In this document: piece by piece, positions 63,479 through 64,000 of the stretch | Layout: each line of letters begins with the position of its first letter | Numbering within the stretch: the stretch's first letter is position 1 | Assembly (NCBI GenBank): GCA_001910725.1 | Contig: MJGA01000007.1 | Location: forward strand, 1,240,001-1,304,000 | DNA from: Phanerodontia chrysosporium | Lineage: Eukaryota; Basidiomycota; Agaricomycetes; Polyporales; Phanerochaetaceae | DNA length: 64,000 bases | Reading direction: 5' to 3' | Translations under genes and position numbers: made by a program | The notes under the pieces: generated by a model | What the model saw: the letters and a program-made list of their open reading frames with translations, nothing else | Database searches by the model: none | Told to the model about the DNA's origin: nothing

Positions 63479-64000
63479 TGTCGCGGAGCTAGGGCTCAAC
63501 GCTTCACGAGGGAGGGCAAGTGGGGAGGTCGACGACAAGGCGCGGCGGAGCGAGTCACGCAGCGACGAACACACTTGTTCAGCTGTCCGTATTGACCAAG
63601 TTATTATTGATAGATAGTAAAGAATACAAAGTGCGGCTTACCTGTCCGTATTGACCAAGAGGTCGAGATGACGGACAGGAGCGAAGAGTGCTACCCTTAT
63701 ATACTACAGAGTCTTTAGGGCAGGCTATACGATTACCTAAGCTGATGGGCAGTGCTCAGCATAGCCAGCGAGGCTGCGACGCGGGCTGCGCGGCGAGGCT
63801 GTGCGGGGCTATGTCACGAGGCTGTGTCAGCTGGCAGTGTTCGGGGCTGTGTCGGGCCGAGGCTGTGTCATCAGGCTGATCAGTTCGGCGTGTCTCGGCG
63901 AAGGGAGTCATCAGGGATGACAGTGCCTCCTCGGTGATCCAGGGAACCGGTTGCAAGGCAGACCGGTGATCCGGGCAGTGTCTTGAGCGCGCAGCAGGAT
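63479..64000 (-). repeat. G3 5' LTR, truncated by window end
   Basis: 522 bp of the LTR, identical to 56439-56960. Includes the TATA box and R/U5 regions. About 170 bp should lie beyond the window. Confidence 0.95.
63696..63703 (-). promoter_or_regulatory. TATA box of G3 LTR
   Basis: TATATAAG on the minus strand, 34 nt before the predicted transcript start at 63669. Confidence 0.7.

Larger units (their letters stand above)
56439..64000 (-). mobile_element. G3: young Ty3/Gypsy chromodomain retrotransposon (right LTR runs off window)
   Basis: Minus-strand element, more GC-rich than its surroundings. 3' LTR 56439-57132, pol, gag, ORF1, then 5' LTR from 63479 to beyond 64000. The LTRs are identical over the 522 bp that can be compared, and all frames are open, so it inserted very recently. 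It shares with G1 the ORF1-gag-pol chain, self-priming site and chromodomain, but has no dUTPase. The right target duplication is outside the window. Confidence 0.95.

Overview
The window is genomic DNA of a filamentous basidiomycete, most likely an Agaricomycete (inference). The evidence is short 45-60 nt GT-AG introns in most genes, a CAECRRLK-type Zn2Cys6 regulator, a Rho3-like GTPase, a fungal PQ-loop protein, and the mix of chromodomain Ty3/Gypsy, Ty1/Copia and Helitron elements. No tRNA, rRNA or CRISPR was recognised.

Layout. Positions 1-12100 are a gene-dense host arm with six genes: TSR4/PDCD2-like (-, cut by the window start), a Zn2Cys6 transcription factor (+), a Rho3-like GTPase (+), a PQ-loop membrane protein (-), a PH-domain coiled-coil protein (-), and the CCR4-NOT subunit CAF40/CNOT9 (+). 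From about 12.8 kb to the end no host gene is recognisable. This part is a repeat island of nested transposons: a 2.3 kb repeat present three times (A, B inverted, C), Copia LTRs and broken Copia pol, decayed Gypsy pieces, a dead Helitron on the minus strand (42.8-46.9 kb), and two young, apparently intact Ty3/Gypsy elements.

G1 (18265-26364, +) is complete, has a perfect 5-bp target duplication and LTRs with one mismatch in 600 bp. It sits inside the integrase of an older minus-strand Gypsy element, G2. G3 (56439 to beyond 64000, -) has LTRs identical over the 522 bp visible. G1 and G3 are only distantly related, yet share an unusual plan: LTR, a methionine-free ORF1, gag, pol, LTR, with each ORF in the -1 frame relative to the one before. 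In both, the sense strand from the predicted transcription start to the gag start contains no ATG in any frame (about 1300 and 1496 nt). In both, a 10-11 nt sequence just behind the 5' LTR is complementary to the predicted first nucleotides of the transcript, the arrangement expected for Tf1-like self-primed reverse transcription. G1 and the relic G2 also carry a dUTPase fused behind the integrase chromodomain; G3 does not.

The best candidate for something undescribed is the ATG-free ORF1 module with self-priming and chained -1 frames, followed by the integrase-chromodomain-dUTPase fusion. Older LTR copies differ from the young ones mostly by transitions, and the surrounding sequence is AT-rich, as expected for silenced, mutating repeat DNA.
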